Shown piece after piece: positions 1 through 6,074 of a stretch of 7,032 nt of DNA. The stretch covers positions 1-7,032 of the forward strand of contig JAEZRL010000447.1 of NCBI GenBank assembly GCA_023440945.1, written 5' to 3'. The translations under genes were made by a program, and so were the position numbers. Within the stretch, counting starts at the first letter, position 1. Each line of letters starts with the position of its first letter. The DNA comes from Bacteroidota bacterium. GTDB taxonomy: Bacteria > Bacteroidota > Bacteroidia > Chitinophagales > Chitinophagaceae. A model generated the notes under the pieces. That model did no database searches. It had not been told where the DNA came from and saw nothing but the letters and a program-made list of their open reading frames with translations.

Positions 1-2241
1 GTTGCACAGTTTACAGCAAGCGATACGGTACGCTGCACAAAAAATACTGTCTCATTTAAAAATTTATCTGCAGGTTCAGGACTTCAATACATCTGGAATT
101 TCGGCGACCAGTTGCAGGAAACAGTTACTAATCCTGTTCATACTTATGCAGAAGAAGGAACTTATACTATTTCATTAAATGTGAAGGATAAATATGGTTG
201 CACAAACAGCATTACCAAAACAAATCTTGTAACCATTTCCGACCCACGAGCTTCCTTTACTTTAAAAGACTCATCAAGTTCTTGTCCACCGTTTTTAGTT
301 GAACCCGTTAATACATCACAACAATCGTCAGCTTATACCTGGGATTTTGGCGATGGCAGCAGCACTTATTACACTAATCCTGCACATGTTTATAATACGG
401 CGGGGAAATTCATTTTGCGGTTGATAGCAAAAGGCTTTGGACAATGTGCAGACACTGCAAAAACAACCATCACGTTGAGAGGTCCTTCCGGTAAATTAAT
501 GTACCCGCCTACACAAGCATGTAATCCATCTACTGTTCATTTCCGTGCATCTACAAAAAACATTAAAAGCATGATATGGGATTATAATGATGGTGTAACG
601 GTAAAAACAACAGATTCTGTAACGACACACGCATATAAAACACCGGGAAAATTTGTACCTAAGCTAGTGCTGACTGATTCTGCAGGTTGTCAGGTGGGAA
701 TTGAAAATAAAGATACCATTGTTATCGCTGATGTTAAGGCAGGTATTCATGTAGAAGCACCTCCTTCCTGTGATTCTACAAAAGTTATTTTCAATGATTC
801 TTCGACTGTTTACAATGATATTATCACTTCTTACTCCTGGAAATTTGGAGATGGAAGTACTTCCACAGAAGCAAATCCTTTTCATCATTATTTTTCATCC
901 AGAGCTTATAACACTGCGCTTACGGTGATTACTCAATTAGGTTGTACAGACAGCATTAAATTACCGATAGAAGTAACCGTTTATAAGAGTCCGAAAATTG
1001 AAATGGATGCACCGGATTCATTTTGCGTATTATCAGCTACAAGGTTTGCAGGTTACCAGTTAACGAGTGATAATATCACATCATGGAAATGGAATTTTGG
1101 TGATAACCAAACAGAAGAAGGTATAACAACAAGCCATGCATTTACAAAAGCTGGCACTTATAACATCTCGCTTATCGGGACAAATGAAGATGGCTGTTTT
1201 AACACTGTTACGGCTCCGGTAGTGGTGATGCCGGTGCCCAATGTTAGTGCAGGCGCAGATACATTTTTATGCGCAGGAGAATCACTTAAATTGCAACCTC
1301 GGGGAAATGCAGATTTTCGTTGGATAAATGATGGCACACTTAGTTGTTCTGCCTGCACAAACCCTGTGGCGAGACCCGGAACATCTACTACTTATTACCT
1401 AAACAGTGTAAGCCGTTATGGCTGCGCTTCTATAGATTCTGTTCACGTTATAGTAAAACAGCCTGTTCATGTGAAGATTACAAAAGCAGACACTTTGTGT
1501 TTGAATGAAGCTACTACTTTAAAGGCAAGCGGCGCAGAAGTTTATCGTTGGAATCCGCCTTTATATCTTGATAACCCAAACTCTCCAACACCTGTTTTCC
1601 ATGCATCAAAAGATACGGCTATTACTTACAGCTTGATTGGTTCTGATGATAAAAACTGTTTTTTTGATACAGCTAAAGTTAAGATAAAAGTTTACCCGAT
1701 CCCGCAAATGGAAATGGATATGGGAAGTGATGTGGTGGAAGTAAATGTGGGAAGTTCTGTTGAGCTGAAAACAAAAAATTCACCTGATGTTACGCAATGG
1801 CGTTGGATGCCTTCGAAATACCTTAATGATCCAACGTCTTCACACCCGATCTCCACACCAAAAGAATCTATTACGTATGCCTGTGTTGCCGCAAATGGTG
1901 GTTCATGTTATGCAAGAGCAGAGATAACTTTAAAGGTTATTTGCAACGGTGCGAATGTTTTTATTCCCAATACTTTTTCGCCTAACCAGGATGGCATGAA
2001 TGACATTTTCTACCCACGTGGAAAAGGCTTATTTAACATTCGTTCCATGAGAATATTTAATCGCTGGGGACAAATGGTTTTTGAAAAATTGAACTTTGCA
2101 CCAAATGATGCTTCTGCGGGGTGGGATGGCAAAATGAAAGGGCAGGCACTCTCCCCCGATGTTTACGTTTATATGATAGAAACCGTTTGCGACAATAATT
2201 CCGTTATACCCATAAAAGGCAATGTTACTTTAATACGTTAG
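1..2241 (+). CDS. Secreted PKD-repeat protein with T9SS type B C-terminal sorting domain (5' partial)
   Basis: The reading frame is open from the first base, so the N-terminus and any signal peptide lie upstream; 746 residues remain. Five PKD modules are marked by W-x-[FY]-x-D cores at residues 32, 114, 193, 280 and 364 of the fragment, about 80 residues apart. The third is degenerate (WDYNDG instead of WDFGDG). Three Ig-like modules follow (about 415-485, 490-565 and 575-645) with the P-x-x-x-T-x-Y pattern common in such proteins. Residues 652-746 form the gliding-motility-associated/CHU_C-type domain: it opens NVFIPNTFSPNQDGMND, contains IFNRWGQ and GWDG, and ends GNVTLIR. In Bacteroidota this domain directs outer-membrane export by the type IX system and surface attachment or release. 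The protein is therefore probably a surface adhesin or cell-envelope protein; the ligand is unknown, and no catalytic domain is visible in this part. Seven modules carry evenly spaced cysteine pairs. Confidence 0.9.
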   Translation, partial: VAQFTASDTVRCTKNTVSFKNLSAGSGLQYIWNFGDQLQETVTNPVHTYAEEGTYTISLNVKDKYGCTNSITKTNLVTISDPRASFTLKDSSSSCPPFLVEPVNTSQQSSAYTWDFGDGSSTYYTNPAHVYNTAGKFILRLIAKGFGQCADTAKTTITLRGPSGKLMYPPTQACNPSTVHFRASTKNIKSMIWDYNDGVTVKTTDSVTTHAYKTPGKFVPKLVLTDSAGCQVGIENKDTIVIADVKAGIHVEAPPSCDSTKVIFNDSSTVYNDIITSYSWKFGDGSTSTEANPFHHYFSSRAYNTALTVITQLGCTDSIKLPIEVTVYKSPKIEMDAPDSFCVLSATRFAGYQLTSDNITSWKWNFGDNQTEEGITTSHAFTKAGTYNISLIGTNEDGCFNTVTAPVVVMPVPNVSAGADTFLCAGESLKLQPRGNADFRWINDGTLSCSACTNPVARPGTSTTYYLNSVSRYGCASIDSVHVIVKQPVHVKITKADTLCLNEATTLKASGAEVYRWNPPLYLDNPNSPTPVFHASKDTAITYSLIGSDDKNCFFDTAKVKIKVYPIPQMEMDMGSDVVEVNVGSSVELKTKNSPDVTQWRWMPSKYLNDPTSSHPISTPKESITYACVAANGGSCYARAEITLKVICNGANVFIPNTFSPNQDGMNDIFYPRGKGLFNIRSMRIFNRWGQMVFEKLNFAPNDASAGWDGKMKGQALSPDVYVYMIETVCDNNSVIPIKGNVTLIR

Positions 2242-2251
2242 AATTTCTAAT

Positions 2252-2283
2252 AACGTGTGTGGTTTTCTAAAACTTCACACGTT
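2252..2283 (+). terminator. Hairpin after the PKD-protein gene, probable transcription terminator
   Basis: AACGTGTG (2252-2259) is the perfect reverse complement of CACACGTT (2276-2283). Inside it, after one T-T mismatch and one G-T wobble, GTTT pairs with AAAC around a TCTA loop, giving a long stem-loop 10 bases after the stop codon. The 3' side runs into an AT-rich stretch, but the T run is short (TTT then AATAAT), so this is not a textbook intrinsic terminator. Its position between a finished gene and a separate downstream unit supports the call; it could instead be a 3' mRNA-stabilising hairpin. Confidence 0.55.
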
Positions 2284-2339
2284 TAATAATATTCTTAAAA
2301 TATCTCGGGCTTTTCTTCATCCGTAAAACAATAGATAAA

Positions 2340-2381
2340 TATCTTTAGCAGAAATTATTGTTCACTTCATCAATAATCTGC
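2340..2381 (+). promoter_or_regulatory. Candidate promoter element and hairpin/operator immediately before uxaB
   Basis: TATCTTTA (2340-2347) matches five of the six defined bases of the Bacteroidota -7 element TAnnTTTG, but no convincing -33 TTTG partner is visible. Right next to it, GCAG-AA-ATTATTG (2348-2360) pairs with CAATAATCTGC (2371-2381): 11 base pairs with a two-base bulge and a 10-base loop TTCACTTCAT. The hairpin ends four bases before the uxaB ATG. If the -7 call is right, transcription would begin near 2354, inside the left arm. The structure could act as a repressor operator or as an RNA hairpin limiting translation. The inverted repeat is seen directly; the role is inferred. 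Confidence 0.4.
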
Positions 2382-2385
2382 ATCC

Positions 2386-3897
2386 ATGATCTTGAATAAA
2401 GAAAATCTTTCTTCCATTTCTGCACACAACGTTACGAAACCAGCGGCTAATGTTTTTCTCTTGCCGGAAAAAATTTTAAAATTTGGAACAGGTGTTTTAT
2501 TGCGTGGACTTGTAGATTATTTTGTTGATAAAGCTAACAAACAAAACATTTTTGATGGAAGAATTGTAGCAGTAAAATCAACGGATGCAGGAGATATAAA
2601 AGTTTTTGAAGAGCAGGATAATTTGTACACACTTTGCATAAAAGGAATTGAAGGCGGTGAAAAAAAAGAAGAAAATATTATTTGCGGAGCTATCAGCCGG
2701 GTGTTATCAGCGAAAGAAGAATGGTTTACAATTTTACAATGTGCGCACAATGAGCAATTGCAGATAATTGTTTCTAACACTACAGAAGTAGGTATCGAAC
2801 TCATAAAAGAAGATATTCACCAGCAACCACCTTCTTCTTTCCCAGCTAAGCTCCTGGCTTTTTTATACGAACGTTTCAAAGCATTCAACGGAAGCGCAGA
2901 AAGTGGAATGACTATTATTCCAACCGAATTAATTCCTGATAACGCCAAAAAATTATTGAACATCCTTCTGCAGCTTTCAAATCATAACAACCTCGATTCA
3001 TCTTTTATTGACTGGCTTAAAACATGCAACCATTTTTGCAGTTCTTTGGTTGATAGAATTGTTCCAGGCAGACCATCTGAACAGGTTGCAACCGAGGTAG
3101 AACAACAGTTGGGCTACCAGGATAAATTACTTATTGTTGCCGAACCTTATTGTTTATGGGCAATTGAAGGCGATGCCTACGTGCAACAAATGCTTTCATT
3201 TGCTTCAGCAGATAAAGGCGTTATCATTCAACCGGATATTCAAATTTATCGCGAGCTAAAGCTGCGTATGTTAAACGCAACGCATACACTCACTTCTGGT
3301 TTGGCCTACCTCTGCGGCATTCAAACAGTAAGAGAAGCAATGGAGAATAGAACTTTTTCTGCTTTCATCAGTGATCTTATGCTCAAAGAAATCGCACCTG
3401 CTATTCCTTTCGCTGTTGATCCAACTGTTTCCCATAATTATGGCTTACAGGTATTAGATCGTTTTCGCAATCCATCTATTAATCATCAATGGATAAACAT
3501 CACATTGCAATACACGTCTAAAATAAAGATGCGTGTAATTCCCATATTGCAACGTTATTATGAAACGTTCAATAATGCGCCGCAGCATATTGCTTTTGGC
3601 TTCGCTGCTTATTTGTTATTTATGCACCCAATAAAAAAAGACGAAAATAAATTCTGGGGAAAACTGAACGAAAATTACTATCGTATAAACGACGACCTTG
3701 CTGCATATTTCTTCGACTTGCATCATCGTTATTCTCAGGATGCGGTTATCGAAAAAGTACTTTCAAATAGAGATTTGTGGGGCATTGATCTAACTGCTTT
3801 GAACAATTTTCAAGCCTCTGTAAAAAAATATTTCCACCTGTTGCAAGAGCAAAATAAGGATGCAGTAAAGCAATTGTCACGCTGTAGTTTAATGTAA
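2386..3897 (+). CDS. uxaB: Tagaturonate reductase (altronate oxidoreductase), mannitol dehydrogenase superfamily
   Basis: The product is a 503-residue cytoplasmic enzyme, slightly longer than E. coli UxaB (about 483). It is expected to reduce tagaturonate to altronate with NADH (EC 1.1.1.58), the second step of galacturonate breakdown after UxaC. The N-terminal nucleotide-binding region contains FGTGVLLRG at 33-41. Further matches to UxaB are SNTTEVGI (130-137), FPAKLLAFLYERFKAFNG (152-169), IIPTELI (177-183), SSLVDRIVPG (219-228) and RFRNPSINHQ (359-368). The superfamily active-site pattern K-x4-N-x2-H is present as Lys292, Asn297 and His300. These UxaB-specific blocks argue against mannitol or fructuronate dehydrogenase, though substrate choice is not proven by sequence. 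No uxaA, uxaC, transporter or sugar-acid kinase lies beside it in this window. ATG 2386 is favoured because translation from it keeps the whole N-terminal region and follows the hairpin directly; no Shine-Dalgarno is visible. Confidence 0.9.
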   Translation: MILNKENLSSISAHNVTKPAANVFLLPEKILKFGTGVLLRGLVDYFVDKANKQNIFDGRIVAVKSTDAGDIKVFEEQDNLYTLCIKGIEGGEKKEENIICGAISRVLSAKEEWFTILQCAHNEQLQIIVSNTTEVGIELIKEDIHQQPPSSFPAKLLAFLYERFKAFNGSAESGMTIIPTELIPDNAKKLLNILLQLSNHNNLDSSFIDWLKTCNHFCSSLVDRIVPGRPSEQVATEVEQQLGYQDKLLIVAEPYCLWAIEGDAYVQQMLSFASADKGVIIQPDIQIYRELKLRMLNATHTLTSGLAYLCGIQTVREAMENRTFSAFISDLMLKEIAPAIPFAVDPTVSHNYGLQVLDRFRNPSINHQWINITLQYTSKIKMRVIPILQRYYETFNNAPQHIAFGFAAYLLFMHPIKKDENKFWGKLNENYYRINDDLAAYFFDLHHRYSQDAVIEKVLSNRDLWGIDLTALNNFQASVKKYFHLLQEQNKDAVKQLSRCSLM

Positions 3898-4024
3898 TTT
3901 TTATGTACTTAACTGCAACAATACTATTGAGCTTCGTTGTGTCACTCGCTTCATCACCGGGAACAACTTTGTACAAGTGCAGGCAGCAATAATAAGCAGC
4001 AAAGCATCTTTTTAAAAAGAGGTT
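3898..4024. other. Intergenic spacer with a possible dispersed-repeat segment
   Basis: This 127-base stretch separates uxaB from the lipoprotein gene. It has no clear terminator for uxaB. The part at about 3927-3977 (from TTGAGCTTCG to TTTGTACAAG) is more GC-rich than its surroundings. On the minus strand it reads as an open peptide including KVVPGDEASDTTKLN, which joins an open frame running antisense into uxaB. I suspect an intergenic repeat of the kind scattered through Chitinophagaceae genomes, but only one copy is in the window, so this is unproven. CAACTTTG (3964-3971) weakly resembles a -7 element for the next gene but lacks a well-placed -33 box. Confidence 0.3.
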
Positions 4025-4432
4025 ATGCAAAAGCTTTTTATTATACTGCTTTTTATCATTTTTTCAGGCTCAGCCTGCGAAAAAACAAATGAAATGACCA
4101 CTTCCCTTATTGGCACCTGGGAAATTACAAGATCTTATGGCGGCTGGAGTGGTGAACAACATTATAACGCTGGCAACGGCAACACACTTACTTTTAAAAC
4201 AGATGGAACTTTTATTGGTAAAGTGGCAAATGCAGATACTTCATTCACCGTAACCGGAACGTATGAAGTGTATGAAGGTAAGCCCTGCGGTGCAGACATT
4301 GGTACAACGCTCATTTCATTCAGTAATAGCGATTTTACAAATGTACTTTCTCTTAAAAACAATGAATTAGGCATTTCCGATTCTTACTGCATTATGGACG
4401 GAGGCAGTAATTTTTATCGCAAGATCAGGTGA
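4025..4432 (+). CDS. Small lipocalin-like lipoprotein
   Basis: The 135-residue product begins with a short basic start, a hydrophobic stretch (residues 4-13) and a candidate lipobox GSAC with Cys18 as the lipidated residue. The -3 position is Gly rather than the usual Leu, which is weaker than ideal but acceptable for Bacteroidota. The mature part fits the lipocalin-like lipoprotein pattern of this phylum: LIGTWEI at 29-35, LTFKTDGTFIGKV at 55-67, alternating beta-strand residues, and a C-terminal FYRKIR. Cys88 and Cys122 could form a disulfide. No function can be assigned; members of this group are mostly uncharacterised envelope proteins. AGAGG (4018-4022) lies only two bases before the ATG, too close to work as a normal Shine-Dalgarno. 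The gene ends 34 bases before mqnB and may be read through into it. Confidence 0.75.
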   Translation: MQKLFIILLFIIFSGSACEKTNEMTTSLIGTWEITRSYGGWSGEQHYNAGNGNTLTFKTDGTFIGKVANADTSFTVTGTYEVYEGKPCGADIGTTLISFSNSDFTNVLSLKNNELGISDSYCIMDGGSNFYRKIR

Positions 4433-4434
4433 GC

Positions 4435-4462
4435 TTTGAAATAAAATTTAGAGCGACCTTTG
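4435..4462 (+). promoter_or_regulatory. Weak candidate promoter for mqnB
   Basis: GACCTTTG (4455-4462) matches five of the six defined bases of TAnnTTTG, and TTTG at 4435-4438 could serve as the -33 element. The 16-base gap is about three bases shorter than usual. The -7 element ends four bases before the mqnB ATG, so a transcript from here would be nearly leaderless. Read-through from the lipoprotein gene is the alternative. Confidence 0.25.
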
Positions 4463-4466
4463 CGTT

Positions 4467-5129
4467 ATGCATGTAATAGTTACGGCGGCAACAGCAAAGG
4501 AATATGAGCCTTGTTTAAAAACATTTGAACCCACTTCGCATCTGCATAAAATAAGTTTTTTTACTACCGGTGTAGGAATGCTTGCAACTGCTGTTTCACT
4601 CACTTCTCTTTTTTTGAATGAAAAACCGGATTTAATCATACAGGCAGGCATTGCCGGCACATTCGATCACTCCTCATCATTAGGCGGAGTTTTTGTTATC
4701 CGCAATGAAATAATAGCTGATATGGGTGTTGAAGAAAACAATGTTTGGAAAGATATATTCGATCTTCATTTACAGAATTCGAATGAATCTCCTTTCAAAA
4801 ATAAATCGCTGCCTAATTCTCATCTTCCAAAACTAAATCTTCTACATTTAGAAGAAGCAGATGCGATAACAATTAATGAAATAACAACGGATAAAAAACG
4901 GATCGAACAATACATTGATAAATATCATCCTGTTATAGAAAGCATGGAAGGTGCGGCTTTGCATTACGCTGCCGCGAAATTCGATATTCCTTTTATACAA
5001 TTAAGAGCTTTATCAAATTATATAGGTGAAAGAGATAAAACAAAATGGAAATTACAGGAAGCCATCAGCAAGTTGAATGATGTTTTATTAAATTATTTAG
5101 AACAATTAAAAAGAATAAAATCTTTATAA
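4467..5129 (+). CDS. mqnB: Futalosine hydrolase (menaquinone biosynthesis, futalosine pathway)
   Basis: MqnB cleaves futalosine to dehypoxanthine futalosine and hypoxanthine in the cytoplasm. The 220-residue protein has the nucleoside phosphorylase/hydrolase fold signatures: an N-terminal strand HVIVTAATAKE, TTGVGMLATA (33-42), IQAGIAGTFD (58-67), and the ribose-binding ESMEGAALHYAA (158-169) with Met160 and Glu161. RALSNYIGERDKTKW (180-194) is the block typical of Bacteroidota futalosine hydrolases. Ser183-Asn184 stands where MTA/SAH nucleosidases have Ser-Asp, which favours MqnB over MTA/SAH nucleosidase. The gene directly downstream is mqnD, 18 bases away, which makes the assignment strong. 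The start is fixed closely: an in-frame TAG lies at 4449-4451 and the only nearby in-frame ATG is 4467. No Shine-Dalgarno is visible. Confidence 0.9.
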   Translation: MHVIVTAATAKEYEPCLKTFEPTSHLHKISFFTTGVGMLATAVSLTSLFLNEKPDLIIQAGIAGTFDHSSSLGGVFVIRNEIIADMGVEENNVWKDIFDLHLQNSNESPFKNKSLPNSHLPKLNLLHLEEADAITINEITTDKKRIEQYIDKYHPVIESMEGAALHYAAAKFDIPFIQLRALSNYIGERDKTKWKLQEAISKLNDVLLNYLEQLKRIKSL

Positions 5130-5147
5130 TCGAAAAAAGAATTTCAG

Positions 5148-5981
5148 ATGAAATTAAGTTTAGGATTTAGTCCATGCCCAAACGACACTTTCATTTTTGA
5201 TGCCTTGGTTAATCGAAAAATTGATACTGAAGGATTAGAATTTGATGTGCAGTTGGAAGACGTACAAACATTAAATGAGTGGGCAAAACAAGGCAAAGTG
5301 GATATATCGAAAATAAGTTATGGTGTTTTGCCTTTGGTGTTAGAGAATTATGTTGTTTTAAATAGCGGTGGTGCTTTGGGAAAAGGCGTTGGTCCTTTGC
5401 TTATCGCAGCTTCAGCTATCGATATTTCAGATGCTTCTGTCGTTGCTATTCCCGGAGAAAATACGACCGCACATCTTTTGTTTTCGCTGGCCTATCCGGA
5501 GGTAGAAAACAAAGTATTTAAAGTATTCAACGAGATTGAAGATGCGGTTCTTAATAAAGAAGTTGATGCAGGCGTTATCATTCACGAAAATCGTTTTACC
5601 TATATGCAAAAAGGTCTGTCAAAACTGAAAGACCTGGGTGAATATTGGGAAGAAACAACCAAAGCGCCGATACCTTTAGGAGGCATTGTTGCGAAAAGGA
5701 ATCTGGATAGAAATATCATTTTGAAATTAGATGAATTGATACGTAAAAGCATTGAGTATTCTTATCAGCATCATCACAAACAATTATCGCAGTATGTAAA
5801 ACAACATGCGCAGGAAATGAGTGAAGAAGTGATGCGCAAGCACATTGATCTGTATGTAAACAATTATTCTTTAGAGTTGCAAGAAAAAGGAAAACAAGCC
5901 GTATCGACACTTTTGAACGTGTTTAAAAATATGCATCCTGATGCTGCTTTGCTTGAAGAGAAGGAAGTATTCGTTGAATGA
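5148..5981 (+). CDS. mqnD: 1,4-dihydroxy-6-naphthoate synthase (menaquinone biosynthesis)
   Basis: MqnD converts cyclic dehypoxanthinyl futalosine, made from the MqnB product by the radical-SAM enzyme MqnC, into 1,4-dihydroxy-6-naphthoate. The 277-residue length is normal for the family, a periplasmic-binding-protein-like fold without a signal peptide here. Diagnostic blocks are GFSPCPNDTFIFDAL (6-20), DISKISYGVLPL (52-63), GGALGKGVGPLL (74-85), IPGENTTAHLL (101-111) and VDAGVIIHENRFTY (139-152). His146 in the last block corresponds by position to the histidine proposed as the catalytic base in the Thermus enzyme (His145). The ATG follows the mqnB stop by 18 bases, so the two are probably one transcript. 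mqnA, mqnC and mqnE are not in this window. Confidence 0.95.
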   Translation: MKLSLGFSPCPNDTFIFDALVNRKIDTEGLEFDVQLEDVQTLNEWAKQGKVDISKISYGVLPLVLENYVVLNSGGALGKGVGPLLIAASAIDISDASVVAIPGENTTAHLLFSLAYPEVENKVFKVFNEIEDAVLNKEVDAGVIIHENRFTYMQKGLSKLKDLGEYWEETTKAPIPLGGIVAKRNLDRNIILKLDELIRKSIEYSYQHHHKQLSQYVKQHAQEMSEEVMRKHIDLYVNNYSLELQEKGKQAVSTLLNVFKNMHPDAALLEEKEVFVE

Positions 5982-6021
5982 TGTAATTATTTGACGTTTA
6001 TGCGCCATCTTAAAATTTCAA

Positions 6022-6052
6022 TTCGCTGAACCGTTTCTTGCGTTTATTTTTG
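6022..6052 (+). promoter_or_regulatory. Candidate Bacteroidota-type promoter for purA
   Basis: TATTTTTG (6045-6052) is a perfect match to the -7 consensus TAnnTTTG. TTCG (6022-6025) fits three of four bases of the -33 TTTG element, with a normal 19-base gap. Transcription would start near 6059, leaving a leader of roughly 16 bases before the purA ATG at 6075. It lies in the 93-base gap after mqnD, in which I see no terminator, so purA could be served both by this promoter and by read-through. Confidence 0.5.
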
Positions 6053-6074
6053 CCACTCAACAGAAAATAACAAC

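Noticed and set aside
112..114. TTG at 112 as the start codon of the PKD protein
   Set aside because: The same frame is open back to base 1 and already encodes a PKD core (W-N-F-G-D at residues 32-36) upstream of it, so the gene begins outside the window.
2386..3897. Mannitol or fructuronate dehydrogenase as the identity of the 503-residue enzyme
   Set aside because: Shared superfamily residues fit all of these, but the blocks SNTTE, IIPTELI, LVDRIVPG and RFRNPSI match UxaB specifically.
3963..3977. Resemblance to a Gateway attB2 site (shared ACTTTGTACAAG), hinting at vector sequence
   Set aside because: The match is limited to the 12-base core. The flanks differ from attB2 and the surrounding DNA is continuous with the genome, so it looks coincidental.
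3746..4030. Minus-strand open frame of 94 codons overlapping the end of uxaB
   Set aside because: More than half lies antisense to well-conserved uxaB coding sequence and the product matches no family I recognise. The non-overlapping part is better explained as a possible intergenic repeat.
4467..5129. MTA/SAH nucleosidase as an alternative identity for the mqnB product
   Set aside because: The Ser-Asn in RALSNYIGERD replaces the Ser-Asp expected in that family, and the adjacent mqnD supports futalosine hydrolase.
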